Positions 26,780-35,994 of a DNA stretch of 64,000 bases are shown here, piece after piece. A program made the translations under genes and the position numbers. Under the pieces are notes generated by a model. It was not told the DNA's origin. It saw nothing but the letters and a program-made list of their open reading frames with translations, and did not search any database. Source of the stretch: Prochlorococcus sp. AG-363-C02 (GTDB lineage Bacteria > Cyanobacteriota > Cyanobacteriia > PCC-6307 > Cyanobiaceae); contig QCFH01000001.1 in the NCBI GenBank assembly GCA_003278345.1, forward strand, positions 78,836 to 142,835, written 5' to 3'. The first letter of the stretch is position 1. The number at the start of each line of letters is the position of its first letter.

Positions 26780-29443
26780 TTACTCTTTAGGCTTTACAAG
26801 CTTTTTAGAACTAGATTTTGAACTAACTGTCTTGGTTTGCCTAGCAGATTTAGACTTGCTAGAACTCTTCTTTTTCGTATTCTTAGACTTTGCTTTTGAC
26901 TTGATGGATTTTTTATCCTTTAACAATTCAATTGCCTCTTCAATTGTTAGATCATCAGCATTTTGTCCCTTTGGTAAAGAAGCATTTATTTTTCCTTGTT
27001 TTACATAAAGTCCATAAGGGCCATTATAAACATGAATATTTTCTTTCTCTCCTTTTGGAATGCCTAGATCACGTAAGGCTAGTCGACCACCTCTACCAAG
27101 CTTCGGTATAGATAACAATTCAAGAGCTCTTTTTAGTTCAATCTGATAAACATCATCTTCTTTTTTCAAAGATCGATTATCTGGTTTTTCACCATTGCCT
27201 TTATCCCAGACTACATAAGGACCGAATTGTCCTGTTCTCGCTTCAATGATCCCTCCATCAGGATGATCTCCTAATTTACGCGGTAGACTTAAAAGCTTTA
27301 CAGCCTGAGCCAAAGTAAGCTCCTGTGTCTTTATATCCTTAGGGAGAGACGAACGCCTAGGTTTTTCTTTTTTATCAATAGCTTCGCCTAATTGAACAAA
27401 AGGTCCCCATGGACCAAAACGCAAATATACCTTTTCTCCTGTTTCTGGATGTGCTCCCAAGTCTGAAGGTCCATCAAGAATTTGCTTTACTTTCTGTTGA
27501 TCAAGATCCCCTGGGGTTATATCCATAGGCAAATTACCTTTTGCATCAACTTCTTCTCCTTTTTCATTAATCCTCTTGCCCTCTAACCAAGGGCCATTGG
27601 AACCAATACGAACTGTACAGGTAATGCCCTCAAGATCTACTTTTCTATATGCTTTTCCATCAATATCACCTTCTCTTTTATCAACTTGTGCAGCCAATCC
27701 CTTACTACCTTTATAAAAAGATTCCAAATATGGAAGCCAATCAATAGAGCCCGCTGATATCTCATCTAGAGAAGATTCCATTCGGGCAGTAAAAGTTGTA
27801 TCTACTAAATCTGGGAAATGTTCTTCTAGTAAGGACGTAACAGCAAATGCTGTGAAAGTTGGAGCAAGCGCATTTGCATTCAATGATGCATAACCCCTAT
27901 CAACAATTGTTCCAATAATGCTTGCATAAGTAGAAGGCCTTCCAATACCTTCCTTTTCTAGGGTTTTAACTAATGATGCTTCACTATATCTTGCTGGTGG
28001 TTTAGTCTCATGTCCAATGGCATCTATTTTTTTTGGAATTAGTTCATCTCCAGAAGAAAGAGAAGGTAAAATAATCTCTTGTCCTTCTAATGCCGCTTCA
28101 GGATCGTCACTGCCTTCTACATAAGCTCTAAAGAAACCAGGGAAATCAATATTTTTCCCACTAGCACGAAAGATTGCATCACAAACACCTATATCTACAG
28201 AAAGCATGGTCAATCTAGCTTCAGCCATTTGACTAGCCACAGTTCGCTTCCAAATAAGCTCATACAAAGACAAATCTCTTCCGCTCAAACCTGATTCATT
28301 AGGAGTTCGGAAACTTTCACCTGCTGGCCTTATAGCTTCATGCGCCTCTTGTGCATTTCTAGTATTAGATTTGAACTGCCTAGGAGATTCACTTAAATAT
28401 TCTTTCCCGTATCTCAATTCAACACATTTGCGAGCTGCTTTTATAGCTTGTTCAGACAAATTCACGGAATCGGTCCTCATATAAGTAATAAACCCTCGCT
28501 CATATAAACCTTGTGCACATCGCATAGTCTCTCTAGCAGAAAGCCTAAGCTTCCTATTTGCTTCCTGTTGAAGAGTGCTAGTTGTAAAGGGAGGTACAGG
28601 CTTCCTAACTGCTGGTTTTTTATCAACAGACTTGATTTTCCACTTATTTTTTGAAAACAACTCAGCAAGTTGTCTGGCTTCGTCTTCCTTTAATAGCTTT
28701 GCCTTACTAGAAGTTTTGATTTTTCCAGTTTTCTCATCAAAGTCACTTCCACTTGCAATTTTCTGACCTGCATAATTAATCAATCTTGCATCAATAGGCG
28801 TATTGTTTTTTTCAAGAATAGTTTTTAAATCCCAATAATTTCCCTTTTGAAAGGCTCGCCTTTCCCTCTCTCTCTTTACCAAAAGTCTCACTGAAACAGA
28901 CTGGACTCGTCCAGCCGAAAGTCCCCAAGCAACTTTCTTCCACAACAACGGTGAAAGGGTATATCCAACTAATCGATCTAAAATTCTTCTGGTTTCCTGA
29001 GCATGAACCAACTCCATATCTAAATCTCTAGGCTTCTGTAGCGCTTTAGTAATAGCTTGCTTAGTAATTTCATGAAAAACCATTCTTTTAGTTGGCACCT
29101 TTGGCTTTAGAAGCTCCAATAAATGCCAGCTAATACTTTCACCTTCTCTGTCTTCATCAGTTGCCAATAAAAGCTCTTTTGCGTCTTTTAAAGCGGATTT
29201 AAGTTCCCTTACAACCTTTTTTTTATCCTTTGGAACTACATAAAGAGGTTCAAAATCTTCGGTCGTATTTACTCCAATTCTTGACCATTTTTCTTTCTTC
29301 ATTGCAGCAGGAATCTCACTAGCCCCTTTCGGGAGATCCCTTACATGCCCCATAGAGGCAATTACTTGAAAGTCTTTGGGCAAAAAGCTTTTTATAGTTC
29401 TTGCCTTAGTTGGACTTTCTACAATGACCAATGTGTGCGCCAT
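26780..29443 (-). CDS. topA: DNA topoisomerase I
   Basis: 887 residues, type IA topoisomerase that relaxes negative supercoils. The Toprim domain is at the N-terminus (MAHTLVIVESPTKARTI, LLLATDEDREGESISWHL), and the active-site tyrosine is in RGFITYMRTDS (about residues 315-325). The C-terminal third contains at least three topoisomerase C-terminal repeats (LGAHPETGEKVYLRFGPWGPFVQ, LGDHPDGGIIEARTGQFGPYVVW, IHVYNGPYGLYVKQG) in place of zinc fingers, then a lysine/serine tail (about the last 55 residues) for DNA contact. First gene of a five-gene minus-strand run. Confidence 0.96.
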   Translation of the reverse strand: MAHTLVIVESPTKARTIKSFLPKDFQVIASMGHVRDLPKGASEIPAAMKKEKWSRIGVNTTEDFEPLYVVPKDKKKVVRELKSALKDAKELLLATDEDREGESISWHLLELLKPKVPTKRMVFHEITKQAITKALQKPRDLDMELVHAQETRRILDRLVGYTLSPLLWKKVAWGLSAGRVQSVSVRLLVKRERERRAFQKGNYWDLKTILEKNNTPIDARLINYAGQKIASGSDFDEKTGKIKTSSKAKLLKEDEARQLAELFSKNKWKIKSVDKKPAVRKPVPPFTTSTLQQEANRKLRLSARETMRCAQGLYERGFITYMRTDSVNLSEQAIKAARKCVELRYGKEYLSESPRQFKSNTRNAQEAHEAIRPAGESFRTPNESGLSGRDLSLYELIWKRTVASQMAEARLTMLSVDIGVCDAIFRASGKNIDFPGFFRAYVEGSDDPEAALEGQEIILPSLSSGDELIPKKIDAIGHETKPPARYSEASLVKTLEKEGIGRPSTYASIIGTIVDRGYASLNANALAPTFTAFAVTSLLEEHFPDLVDTTFTARMESSLDEISAGSIDWLPYLESFYKGSKGLAAQVDKREGDIDGKAYRKVDLEGITCTVRIGSNGPWLEGKRINEKGEEVDAKGNLPMDITPGDLDQQKVKQILDGPSDLGAHPETGEKVYLRFGPWGPFVQLGEAIDKKEKPRRSSLPKDIKTQELTLAQAVKLLSLPRKLGDHPDGGIIEARTGQFGPYVVWDKGNGEKPDNRSLKKEDDVYQIELKRALELLSIPKLGRGGRLALRDLGIPKGEKENIHVYNGPYGLYVKQGKINASLPKGQNADDLTIEEAIELLKDKKSIKSKAKSKNTKKKSSSKSKSARQTKTVSSKSSSKKLVKPKE

Positions 29444-29579
29444 AGGCGAACAAAATACTTCTATTTATCTTTATCGCATCAACGGCCAAAATGCATAGAC
29501 CATTTTAATAACTAAGGCAAAATTTATAACATGGCTAGAGTTTAAACAATGGTTTTTTCTGGCAAAAGCATCTATTAAG

Positions 29580-31145
29580 ATGGGTCTATTTTTTTTAACC
29601 AACCAAGCAATGTCGGCTCCTGAAGACTTGTTAAATCTTTCGCTGAACGCAAAGGCAATAATCCCAGAGGGGTTTGTACTTTTGGCTTTAATTGGCACGC
29701 TTTTGGTTGATCTTGCAGGAGAAGAAACCGCAAAGAGATGGTCTCCTCCTATCTGTTATGCAGGTTTAGGAGCATCTCTTATCTTCCTATACTTTCAATG
29801 GGACTCAACTGCTGAAGCCTCATTCCTTGGTGCTTTTATTGCAGATAATTTCTCAATTGCCTTTAGAGCAGTAGTTTCGCTTTCAACACTTTTCTCACTA
29901 CTAATAAGCTGGGAATATGCAGAAAAAAATAAAAGTCCTATAGGTGAATATGCGGCAATTCTTTTAGCAGCAACATTAGGAGCGATGCTTTTATGTGGAT
30001 CTACAGATTTAATTAGTATTTTTATTTCTTTAGAAACACTATCAGTAGCAAGTTACCTCCTCTCCGGTTATCTAAAACGGGATGCAAGAAGCTCAGAAGC
30101 AGCTTTAAAATATCTCCTGGTTGGATCAGCTGCTGCTGCTGTTTTTCTGTATGGAGCGTCTTTGCTCTATGGCCTGAGTGGCTCAACAAATCTCAAAAGT
30201 ATTGGACTAGCACTACAAAACAGTCCAACCCCATTAGCAGCTTTGGCACTTGTATTTATTCTTGCCACTGTTGCATTTAAAATAGCTGCAGTTCCATTTC
30301 ATCAATGGACTCCTGATGTATATGAAGGTTCTCCTACTCCAGTAGTCGCATTTCTTTCTGTTGGTTCAAAAGCTGCTGGTTTTGCTTTAGCAGTAAGACT
30401 TCTTGTTGGCTGTTTTAGTGCTTTTGATATTCAATGGAAGCTGCTTTTCACTGTGCTGGCAGTACTAAGTATGGCACTTGGAAATGTTGTTGCTCTTGCG
30501 CAAACATCAATGAAGAGAATGCTTGCTTATAGCTCTATAGGACAAGCTGGTTTTGTAATGATAGGACTTGTTTGCGGAACTGAGGCGGGATATGCGGCAA
30601 TGATTCTTTATATGGCTTCTTACTTATTTATGAATCTAGGAGCTTTTGCTTGCGTAATTCTTTTTTCTCTTAGAACTGGTAGTGACAGAATTGCAGATTA
30701 CGCTGGCCTTTACCAAAAAGATCCATTAATCACTTTAGGCTTGAGTTTATGCCTGCTTTCTTTAGGTGGTATACCCCCAATGCTTGGTTTCTTTGGGAAG
30801 ATATATCTCTTCTTTGCAGGTTGGGCTGATGGACAATACCTCTTAGTAATAGTGGGCCTTGTAACTTCAGTGGTATCAATTTATTACTACATTTCTGTAA
30901 TAAAAATGATGGTAGTTAAGGAACCTCAAGAAGCATCTGAATTAGTAAAAACTTATCCAATAATTAAAGTCAATTCACTTAGTGTGCCTACATTAAAATT
31001 TGCTTTACTGAGCTGCGTACTGGTTACAGCAATTGGAGGTATTCTCTCAAATCCTTTATTTCAATGGGCTAACAGTGCGGTAGCAGGCACGCCTATTCTT
31101 CAAGAAGCATTAACCCTTGCAACTAAAAATGGGGCACTTGGTTAA
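29580..31145 (+). CDS. ndhB: NAD(P)H-quinone oxidoreductase subunit 2
   Basis: 521 residues, about fourteen transmembrane helices, antiporter-like subunit of NDH-1. Diagnostic segments are [66 protein letters not shown] and [20 protein letters not shown]. The complex takes part in respiration and cyclic electron flow from ferredoxin. The ATG at 29580 gives a ten-residue leader before MSAPEDLLN; the second ATG is an equally good start. Divergent from topA. The ABC ATPase gene starts 5 bases after its stop. Confidence 0.96.
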   Translation: MGLFFLTNQAMSAPEDLLNLSLNAKAIIPEGFVLLALIGTLLVDLAGEETAKRWSPPICYAGLGASLIFLYFQWDSTAEASFLGAFIADNFSIAFRAVVSLSTLFSLLISWEYAEKNKSPIGEYAAILLAATLGAMLLCGSTDLISIFISLETLSVASYLLSGYLKRDARSSEAALKYLLVGSAAAAVFLYGASLLYGLSGSTNLKSIGLALQNSPTPLAALALVFILATVAFKIAAVPFHQWTPDVYEGSPTPVVAFLSVGSKAAGFALAVRLLVGCFSAFDIQWKLLFTVLAVLSMALGNVVALAQTSMKRMLAYSSIGQAGFVMIGLVCGTEAGYAAMILYMASYLFMNLGAFACVILFSLRTGSDRIADYAGLYQKDPLITLGLSLCLLSLGGIPPMLGFFGKIYLFFAGWADGQYLLVIVGLVTSVVSIYYYISVIKMMVVKEPQEASELVKTYPIIKVNSLSVPTLKFALLSCVLVTAIGGILSNPLFQWANSAVAGTPILQEALTLATKNGALG

Positions 31146-31150
31146 ATGAT

Positions 31151-31831
31151 ATGAATAAACTTATTGCAAAGCTTTCAGAGGTAAGCAAGCATTATGGACA
31201 TGGGGATTTAATCGTAAAAGCTCTTGATGGTTTGAACCTCGAAGTTCATCAGGGAGATTATTTAGCGGTAATGGGTGCAAGCGGTTCTGGAAAAAGTACC
31301 GCAATGAACATTTTGGGTTGTCTTGATAGACCAAGTAAAGGGTCCTATCAATTAAATGGAAATGCTGTTCAAAAATTAAACGATGACGAACTAGCTGATT
31401 TAAGAAATCAAGAGCTTGGCTTTGTTTTTCAACAATTTCATCTTCTGCATGATGCAACAGCATTAGAGAATGTAATGCTTCCTATGCTTTATGCATGTAT
31501 TCCTCACTCAGAAAGAAAGGAATTAGCTGAAGAAGCTCTTAGCAAAGTAGGTCTTAAGGACAGAATGCACAACAGGCCAAATCAACTGTCTGGTGGCCAG
31601 CAGCAAAGAGTTGCAATAGCAAGAGCAATAATAAACAAACCATCTTTACTACTTGCTGACGAACCAACAGGTGCTTTAGATTCTCAAACTACTGAAGAGG
31701 TATTAAATTTATTTGATGAACTTCATAGTCAAGGAATAACGCTAGTTTTAGTTACTCATGAAGACGAAGTAGCTTTGAGAGCAAAGAAAAAAGCTTTATT
31801 CAAAGACGGTAAAATCGTCCAAATCTGCTAA
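31151..31831 (+). CDS. ABC transporter ATPase, LolD/MacB/DevA type
   Basis: 226 residues. Walker A GASGSGKST at 42-50, Q-loop FVFQQFHLL, signature LSGGQQQRVAIARAI, Walker B LLLADEPTGALD and H-loop VLVTHE. The MNILGCLDRPSKGSY stretch marks the LolD/MacB/DevA subgroup that serves lipid or lipoprotein export. In filamentous cyanobacteria DevA partners DevB/DevC, but no such permease is adjacent here, so the partner must be elsewhere. Placement directly after ndhB (5-base gap) suggests co-transcription without obvious functional logic. Confidence 0.9.
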   Translation: MNKLIAKLSEVSKHYGHGDLIVKALDGLNLEVHQGDYLAVMGASGSGKSTAMNILGCLDRPSKGSYQLNGNAVQKLNDDELADLRNQELGFVFQQFHLLHDATALENVMLPMLYACIPHSERKELAEEALSKVGLKDRMHNRPNQLSGGQQQRVAIARAIINKPSLLLADEPTGALDSQTTEEVLNLFDELHSQGITLVLVTHEDEVALRAKKKALFKDGKIVQIC

Positions 31832-31844
31832 AAAGTAAAAATAT

Positions 31845-32618
31845 TTATTCCCAACGATTCCAAGTCTCTTTAATTAGACCTTTACTAACTATTAGCCGCC
31901 CATCAAAATCCAAACCTTCAATATCCCAAATTTGATTTGAGTTGTATTTATTTACTGTTTTCGCCCACAAAAGCCTTTCAGCTTCTTTACAAATAGAAAT
32001 TGGACTACCTAAAAGACATATTGCCTTCTCAATAGCAATCAAAACCTCATGCGTCCAATAAGAGGTTGAAATATTAGTTTGGCCAGTAATTCCATATAAA
32101 GAGATTCCTTGTTTAGGAACTCTATTAGAAACATTTAAACCAACTCCCAAACAAATAAGTTTGGGCTTATTACCCCTATATATAATCCTGGGTAAAAATC
32201 CTACTAGTTTTCTTCCTTCTACCAATAAATCGTTAGGCCACTTTATTTTAACTGGAATAGAGTCTTTTTCGAATCTATTAGCCAAGGCAACTGCAACAGC
32301 AAGTCCAAATAATCCAACAGAAAAATTTGCTTTATCAAAATTCATCGCCACACTCATCCAAACTCCACCATTTGGCGACTCCCAAACACGTCCCCTTTGC
32401 CCTTTCCCAAAAGATTGCTTCGCAGAGATTAATGCTCTTGAATTATGACTGAACAAAGGGTTCCTCTTTAGCCATCGAGAAAGTTCAATTTCAGTACTTC
32501 CACAAACAGGCTTCCATCGCAATTCCCAAGTATGTTTTGCAATACCTCTTTTCTTTAAGCAACAATTAATTGGAGCAGCACCAGTCCAGGGCAAATAAGC
32601 TCCCATAAAATTAATCAA
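31845..32618 (-). CDS. birA: biotin-[acetyl-CoA-carboxylase] ligase
   Basis: 257 residues. It has the catalytic core but no N-terminal helix-turn-helix, so it is a pure ligase without repressor function. The biotin/ATP loop is degenerate (SAKQSFGKGQRGRVWESPNGGVWMSVAM where GRGRRGR is usual), followed by KIKWPNDLLVEGRKLVGFLPR and LGVGLNVSNRVP, both typical. It charges the biotin carboxyl carrier protein of acetyl-CoA carboxylase. The first residues (MINFMGAYL) allow an alternative start at the second methionine. Confidence 0.9.
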   Translation of the reverse strand: MINFMGAYLPWTGAAPINCCLKKRGIAKHTWELRWKPVCGSTEIELSRWLKRNPLFSHNSRALISAKQSFGKGQRGRVWESPNGGVWMSVAMNFDKANFSVGLFGLAVAVALANRFEKDSIPVKIKWPNDLLVEGRKLVGFLPRIIYRGNKPKLICLGVGLNVSNRVPKQGISLYGITGQTNISTSYWTHEVLIAIEKAICLLGSPISICKEAERLLWAKTVNKYNSNQIWDIEGLDFDGRLIVSKGLIKETWNRWE

Positions 32619-32673
32619 AAAGATAATAAAAAGGTTAGCTGACCAGCTTATAAACTCTAACTAAAATAAATTT

Positions 32674-33192
32674 ATGAATTACACAAATGATAAAAATGCA
32701 GAAGGAAGGATGAGCGATAAATACTTATTAAAGAAAAAAGAGCAAAAGCTTTCATCTCTTTCTAACTGTATTGATAAATTAAAGGTTGAATGGCTAAAAA
32801 ATAAAAGTATTGCCGCTTTGTGGAATGACTGGCCAAGGATTGCAGGCAACAAACTTGCATCTAACTGTATTCCTTTAAATTTTCAAGGCGGTATATTAAC
32901 TATTGGTTCAAATCATCCTCAATGGATACAAGCACTTATTTTCAATAGAAATCAACTATTAGCAGCCTTAAGAGCTGAAGGACATGAAATTAAAGACTTG
33001 AGAATTCAACAATATTATCCTCAAAAAATTGAACCAAAAGATAATGAAACTTTTATATGGGAAAAACATCCAAGCAGGGTTGATATTTATGGCAAGAAAA
33101 AATGTCCTATTTGTAACGCTCCTTCACCAATAGGTGAAATATCGCTTTGGGGTAAATGTGGTCTATGCAGACGAAATGACTTAACTCAATAA
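32674..33192 (+). CDS. DUF721/DciA-like protein with C-terminal zinc ribbon
   Basis: 172 residues. The middle (about 45-110: LWNDWPRIAGNKLASNCIPLNFQGGILTIGSNHPQWIQALIFNRNQLLAALRAEG) matches the DUF721 domain of DciA, the ancestral loader of the replicative helicase DnaB in bacteria lacking DnaC. The C-terminus adds a CPIC-x13-CGLC pair of cysteine knuckles likely to bind zinc. The N-terminus is basic and probably disordered. A start at the ATG of residue 13 (MSDKYLLKK) is also possible. Divergent from birA, convergent with ubiE/menG. Confidence 0.8.
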   Translation: MNYTNDKNAEGRMSDKYLLKKKEQKLSSLSNCIDKLKVEWLKNKSIAALWNDWPRIAGNKLASNCIPLNFQGGILTIGSNHPQWIQALIFNRNQLLAALRAEGHEIKDLRIQQYYPQKIEPKDNETFIWEKHPSRVDIYGKKKCPICNAPSPIGEISLWGKCGLCRRNDLTQ

Positions 33193-33227
33193 AGAAAAAT
33201 ACAAGAACACCTAAACAATTAACTTAT

Positions 33228-33929
33228 CTACCTTTTTAATAAAAGTACACCCATTTGGCCTCCTGCAAGTAGTTTATAATCAGCGTATTTAAAACCTAAT
33301 TTTATAGCAATTGATTTTTGCATTATTCCATCTGGGAAACAGTCTATACTTTCCTCTATATATTTATATTCATCTTCAAGTCCCATAATTGATGCAATAG
33401 GAACAACAATATTTCGCAAATAGAACTTTTGAAAAGAATAAGTTTTAGATCCTTTTTTTGAATGATTAAAATCCAATATTCCAGCTTTAGCTCCTGATTT
33501 CAAAAGGCGATAAATCTCCCTTAATCCATCTTCTGGATTAGAAAGGTTTCTTAAACCATAAGCCATAACAACTCCATCAAAATATTCCGAAGGTAAAGAA
33601 GTATTTAATGCATCTCTGACAAGCCAAGAAATTGGTAAAGAAGGATCTCCACTTAAACGTTTTCGTGCAAGAAATATTTGAGCACTAGAAAAATCGACCC
33701 CTATTATGCTTCCACCAGGAGACACTAAACGTGCTAAATACAAACTTAAATCACCAGTACCGCAACAAAGATCTATCCATTTTTCTCCTTGCGTAGGTTG
33801 AAGCAATTTCAACAATTTTTTCTTCCAAAGCCTATGCAAGCCAAAACTAAGAAGATCATTTAGGAAGTCATACCTACTAGAAACAGAATCAAATAAGTTT
33901 TTAACTAATACTGGGTCTCTTGGTTTCAC
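33228..33929 (-). CDS. menG: UbiE/MenG-type quinone C-methyltransferase
   Basis: 233-residue class I SAM methyltransferase. It starts with the UbiE signature VKNLFDSVSSRYDFLNDLLSFGLHRLWKK and contains the SAM loop WIDLCCGTGDLSLYLARLVSPGGSIIGVDFS and GLRNLSNPEDGLREIYRLLKSGA. In cyanobacteria the homologue methylates 2-phytyl-1,4-naphthoquinol to phylloquinone, the photosystem I electron carrier. The symbol menG is by analogy; the sequence alone cannot exclude another quinone substrate. It is 38 bases downstream of the next minus-strand gene, hisF, no: hisF lies after it in coordinates, so hisF precedes it in transcription. Confidence 0.9.
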   Translation of the reverse strand: MKPRDPVLVKNLFDSVSSRYDFLNDLLSFGLHRLWKKKLLKLLQPTQGEKWIDLCCGTGDLSLYLARLVSPGGSIIGVDFSSAQIFLARKRLSGDPSLPISWLVRDALNTSLPSEYFDGVVMAYGLRNLSNPEDGLREIYRLLKSGAKAGILDFNHSKKGSKTYSFQKFYLRNIVVPIASIMGLEDEYKYIEESIDCFPDGIMQKSIAIKLGFKYADYKLLAGGQMGVLLLKR

Positions 33930-33967
33930 GTATAATTATTTCTATAATCTCAAGATTATATAAAAAA

Positions 33968-34741
33968 TCAATATTTTGTTGGCCTTATACAGAGATTTCT
34001 TTCTATTAAGTAGTTTTTTATTTCTTCAATAGTTAAATCTTTATCATGTAAAAGAGAAGCTAAAAGAGCAGCAGAAGCCTTACCATTCTGAAAAGCTTGA
34101 AAAATATGATCAAGGCAACCTGCTCCGCCAGAAGCAATTACAGGGATAGAAACTTGTTCAGCAATTGATCTAGTTAATTCCAAATCATAACCATTCTGAG
34201 TGCCATCTCCATCCATTGAAGTTAATAGGATCTCTCCCGCTCCCAATTCAGCAACTTTTTTAGCCCAAGACAAAGCGTCCAAGTCAGTATTAACTCTTCC
34301 ACCATTAATAAAAACATCCCAGGCAAAATGTGCCTCGGATCTTCGCTTAGCATCAATTGCTACAACAATACACTGAGACCCAAATTGCCTAGAACCATTT
34401 AGGATCAATTCTGGGTCTCTAACTGCAGAAGAATTTAAACTGATTTTATCTGCTCCTGCTCTTAAAAGGTCATTAATCCCCTCAATTGAACTAATGCCAC
34501 CTCCTACTGTAAAAGGTATAGTTACAGATTCTGCTGTCCGCCGAACAATATCTATCATTGTTGCCCTCGCTTCATGACTTGCAGCTATATCAAGGAAAAC
34601 CAATTCATCAGCACCCTCTTGGCTATATCTAAAAGCTAGTTCTACTGGGTCACCTGCGTCTCTAAGACCAACAAAATTAACACCTTTTACAACCCTGCCA
34701 TTTGCTACATCAAGACAAGGAATTAATCGAAGAGCAACCAT
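33968..34741 (-). CDS. hisF: imidazole glycerol phosphate synthase cyclase subunit
   Basis: About 257 residues, (beta-alpha)8 barrel that with HisH makes imidazole-glycerol phosphate and AICAR. Catalytic aspartates lie in [19 protein letters not shown] and VVAIDAKRR, and [25 protein letters not shown] is the phosphate-binding region. The track starts at 34816, but that leader is not family-like and would run into the divergent gene; the ATG at 34741 gives the canonical [12 protein letters not shown]. Upstream of menG on the same strand. Confidence 0.95.
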   Translation of the reverse strand: MVALRLIPCLDVANGRVVKGVNFVGLRDAGDPVELAFRYSQEGADELVFLDIAASHEARATMIDIVRRTAESVTIPFTVGGGISSIEGINDLLRAGADKISLNSSAVRDPELILNGSRQFGSQCIVVAIDAKRRSEAHFAWDVFINGGRVNTDLDALSWAKKVAELGAGEILLTSMDGDGTQNGYDLELTRSIAEQVSIPVIASGGAGCLDHIFQAFQNGKASAALLASLLHDKDLTIEEIKNYLIERNLCIRPTKY

Positions 34742-34791
34742 AAATTTAATTTTGAGTACGGCGACTGTTAAGGTTGCCCAACAACTAAGTA

Positions 34792-34797
34792 AAGGAG
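34792..34797 (+). promoter_or_regulatory. Shine-Dalgarno deciding start of DUF2862 gene
   Basis: AAGGAG ends 1 base before the TTG used by the ORF track (impossible spacing) and 10 bases before ATG 34808. The ATG is therefore the start. Confidence 0.7.
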
Positions 34798-34807
34798 TTT
34801 GCAGCTC

Positions 34808-35032
34808 ATGCCACAAACAGTAAACCTTACAAAAATAGGCTCAAGAGTCAAGATTGATCTTGAAAAAGTTAAGGATCGTATATCAGCCAATTTAATTGAT
34901 AAACTTTCTACTGACCCTAGAGCCACTGTAACGGACTACAAAATGACTGATGGAGGAGGAGTCGGACTTGTCGTTAAGCTTGCCGATGGAACAAAAAATT
35001 GGTTCTTTGAAAATGAAGTTGGACGCGCCTGA
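34808..35032 (+). CDS. DUF2862 family small protein (74 aa)
   Basis: 74 residues from the ATG at 34808. The sequence [61 protein letters not shown] matches the cyanobacterial DUF2862 family, a small beta-rich, SH3-like protein with the hallmark KMTDG-G-G and WFFE. Family function is not known to me. It resembles in size the SH3-like NDH-1 subunit NdhS but its motifs differ. It precedes chlG by 11 bases, so it is probably in the same operon as chlorophyll synthase. Confidence 0.8.
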   Translation: MPQTVNLTKIGSRVKIDLEKVKDRISANLIDKLSTDPRATVTDYKMTDGGGVGLVVKLADGTKNWFFENEVGRA

Positions 35033-35043
35033 GGCAAAAAACA

Positions 35044-35994
35044 GTGAGTGATACACGTCAACTCCTTGGAATCAAAGGAGGATCAGAAACCAAAAACATT
35101 TGGAAGCTGCGTTTGCAGCTTATGAAGCCAATTACATGGATCCCTTTACTATGGGGAGTGGTCTGTGGTGCCGCTGCCAGTGGTAATTTCCACTGGAGTG
35201 TTAGCAATGTAATAGCATCATTCGCATGCATGATAATGAGTGGGCCTCTTCTTGCTGGATATACTCAAACTATTAATGACTATTATGACAAGGACATAGA
35301 TGCTATAAACGAACCCAACAGGCCAATACCATCTGGTGCAATATCTCTTACTCAGGTAAAACTACAGATATGGATACTACTTTTAGGAGGTTTAGCAGTT
35401 GCCTATGGTCTTGATTTTTGGGCTGGCCACTCAACACCTTCAGTACTTTTATTAGCTCTTGGAGGTTCATTCGTTAGCTATATATATTCTGCACCACCAT
35501 TAAAACTCAAACAAAATGGATGGCTTGGAAATTATGCTCTTGGAGCAAGTTATATAGCTTTACCATGGTGGGCCGGACAAGCTTTATTCGGACAACTTAC
35601 TTGGGCAACCGCATTTTTAACTCTCTCTTATAGCTTGGCAGGGTTAGGAATAGCTGTTATAAACGATTTTAAAAGTGTTGAGGGAGACAAAGCTCTTGGC
35701 CTTCAATCTTTACCAGTTGTATTTGGAATTAAAAATGCAAGTTTTATTAGTGCAGGCATGATAGATATTTTTCAGCTTGCAATGGTAATCGTCTTAATTT
35801 CTATTGGGCAACATCTAGCCTCAGTAATTCTTGTTTTATTAATAATTCCACAAATCACATTTCAAGATATTTGGTTGCTTAGAGATCCCTTAAAGTTTGA
35901 CGTTAAATACCAAGCCAGTGCACAGCCTTTTTTAATTCTAGGCATGTTAGTCACTGCACTTGCTATAGGCCATAGTTCACTTGTAATTATTTAG
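35044..35994 (+). CDS. chlG: chlorophyll synthase
   Basis: 316-residue UbiA-family membrane enzyme that esterifies (divinyl) chlorophyllide with phytyl or geranylgeranyl diphosphate. Motifs are NDYYDKDIDAINEPNRPIPSGAIS (first aspartate motif, specific for ChlG) and NDFKSVEGDKALGLQSLPVVFG (second). It has about nine membrane helices. GTG start after an 11-base gap from the DUF2862 gene. Its TAG overlaps the GTG start of the PBP gene by one base. Essential for light-harvesting pigment synthesis. Confidence 0.96.
   Translation: MSDTRQLLGIKGGSETKNIWKLRLQLMKPITWIPLLWGVVCGAAASGNFHWSVSNVIASFACMIMSGPLLAGYTQTINDYYDKDIDAINEPNRPIPSGAISLTQVKLQIWILLLGGLAVAYGLDFWAGHSTPSVLLLALGGSFVSYIYSAPPLKLKQNGWLGNYALGASYIALPWWAGQALFGQLTWATAFLTLSYSLAGLGIAVINDFKSVEGDKALGLQSLPVVFGIKNASFISAGMIDIFQLAMVIVLISIGQHLASVILVLLIIPQITFQDIWLLRDPLKFDVKYQASAQPFLILGMLVTALAIGHSSLVII

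Noticed and set aside
34742-34816. 25-residue N-terminal extension of hisF
   Set aside because: HisF begins at [12 protein letters not shown]; the extension runs into the ribosome binding region and start of the divergent gene.
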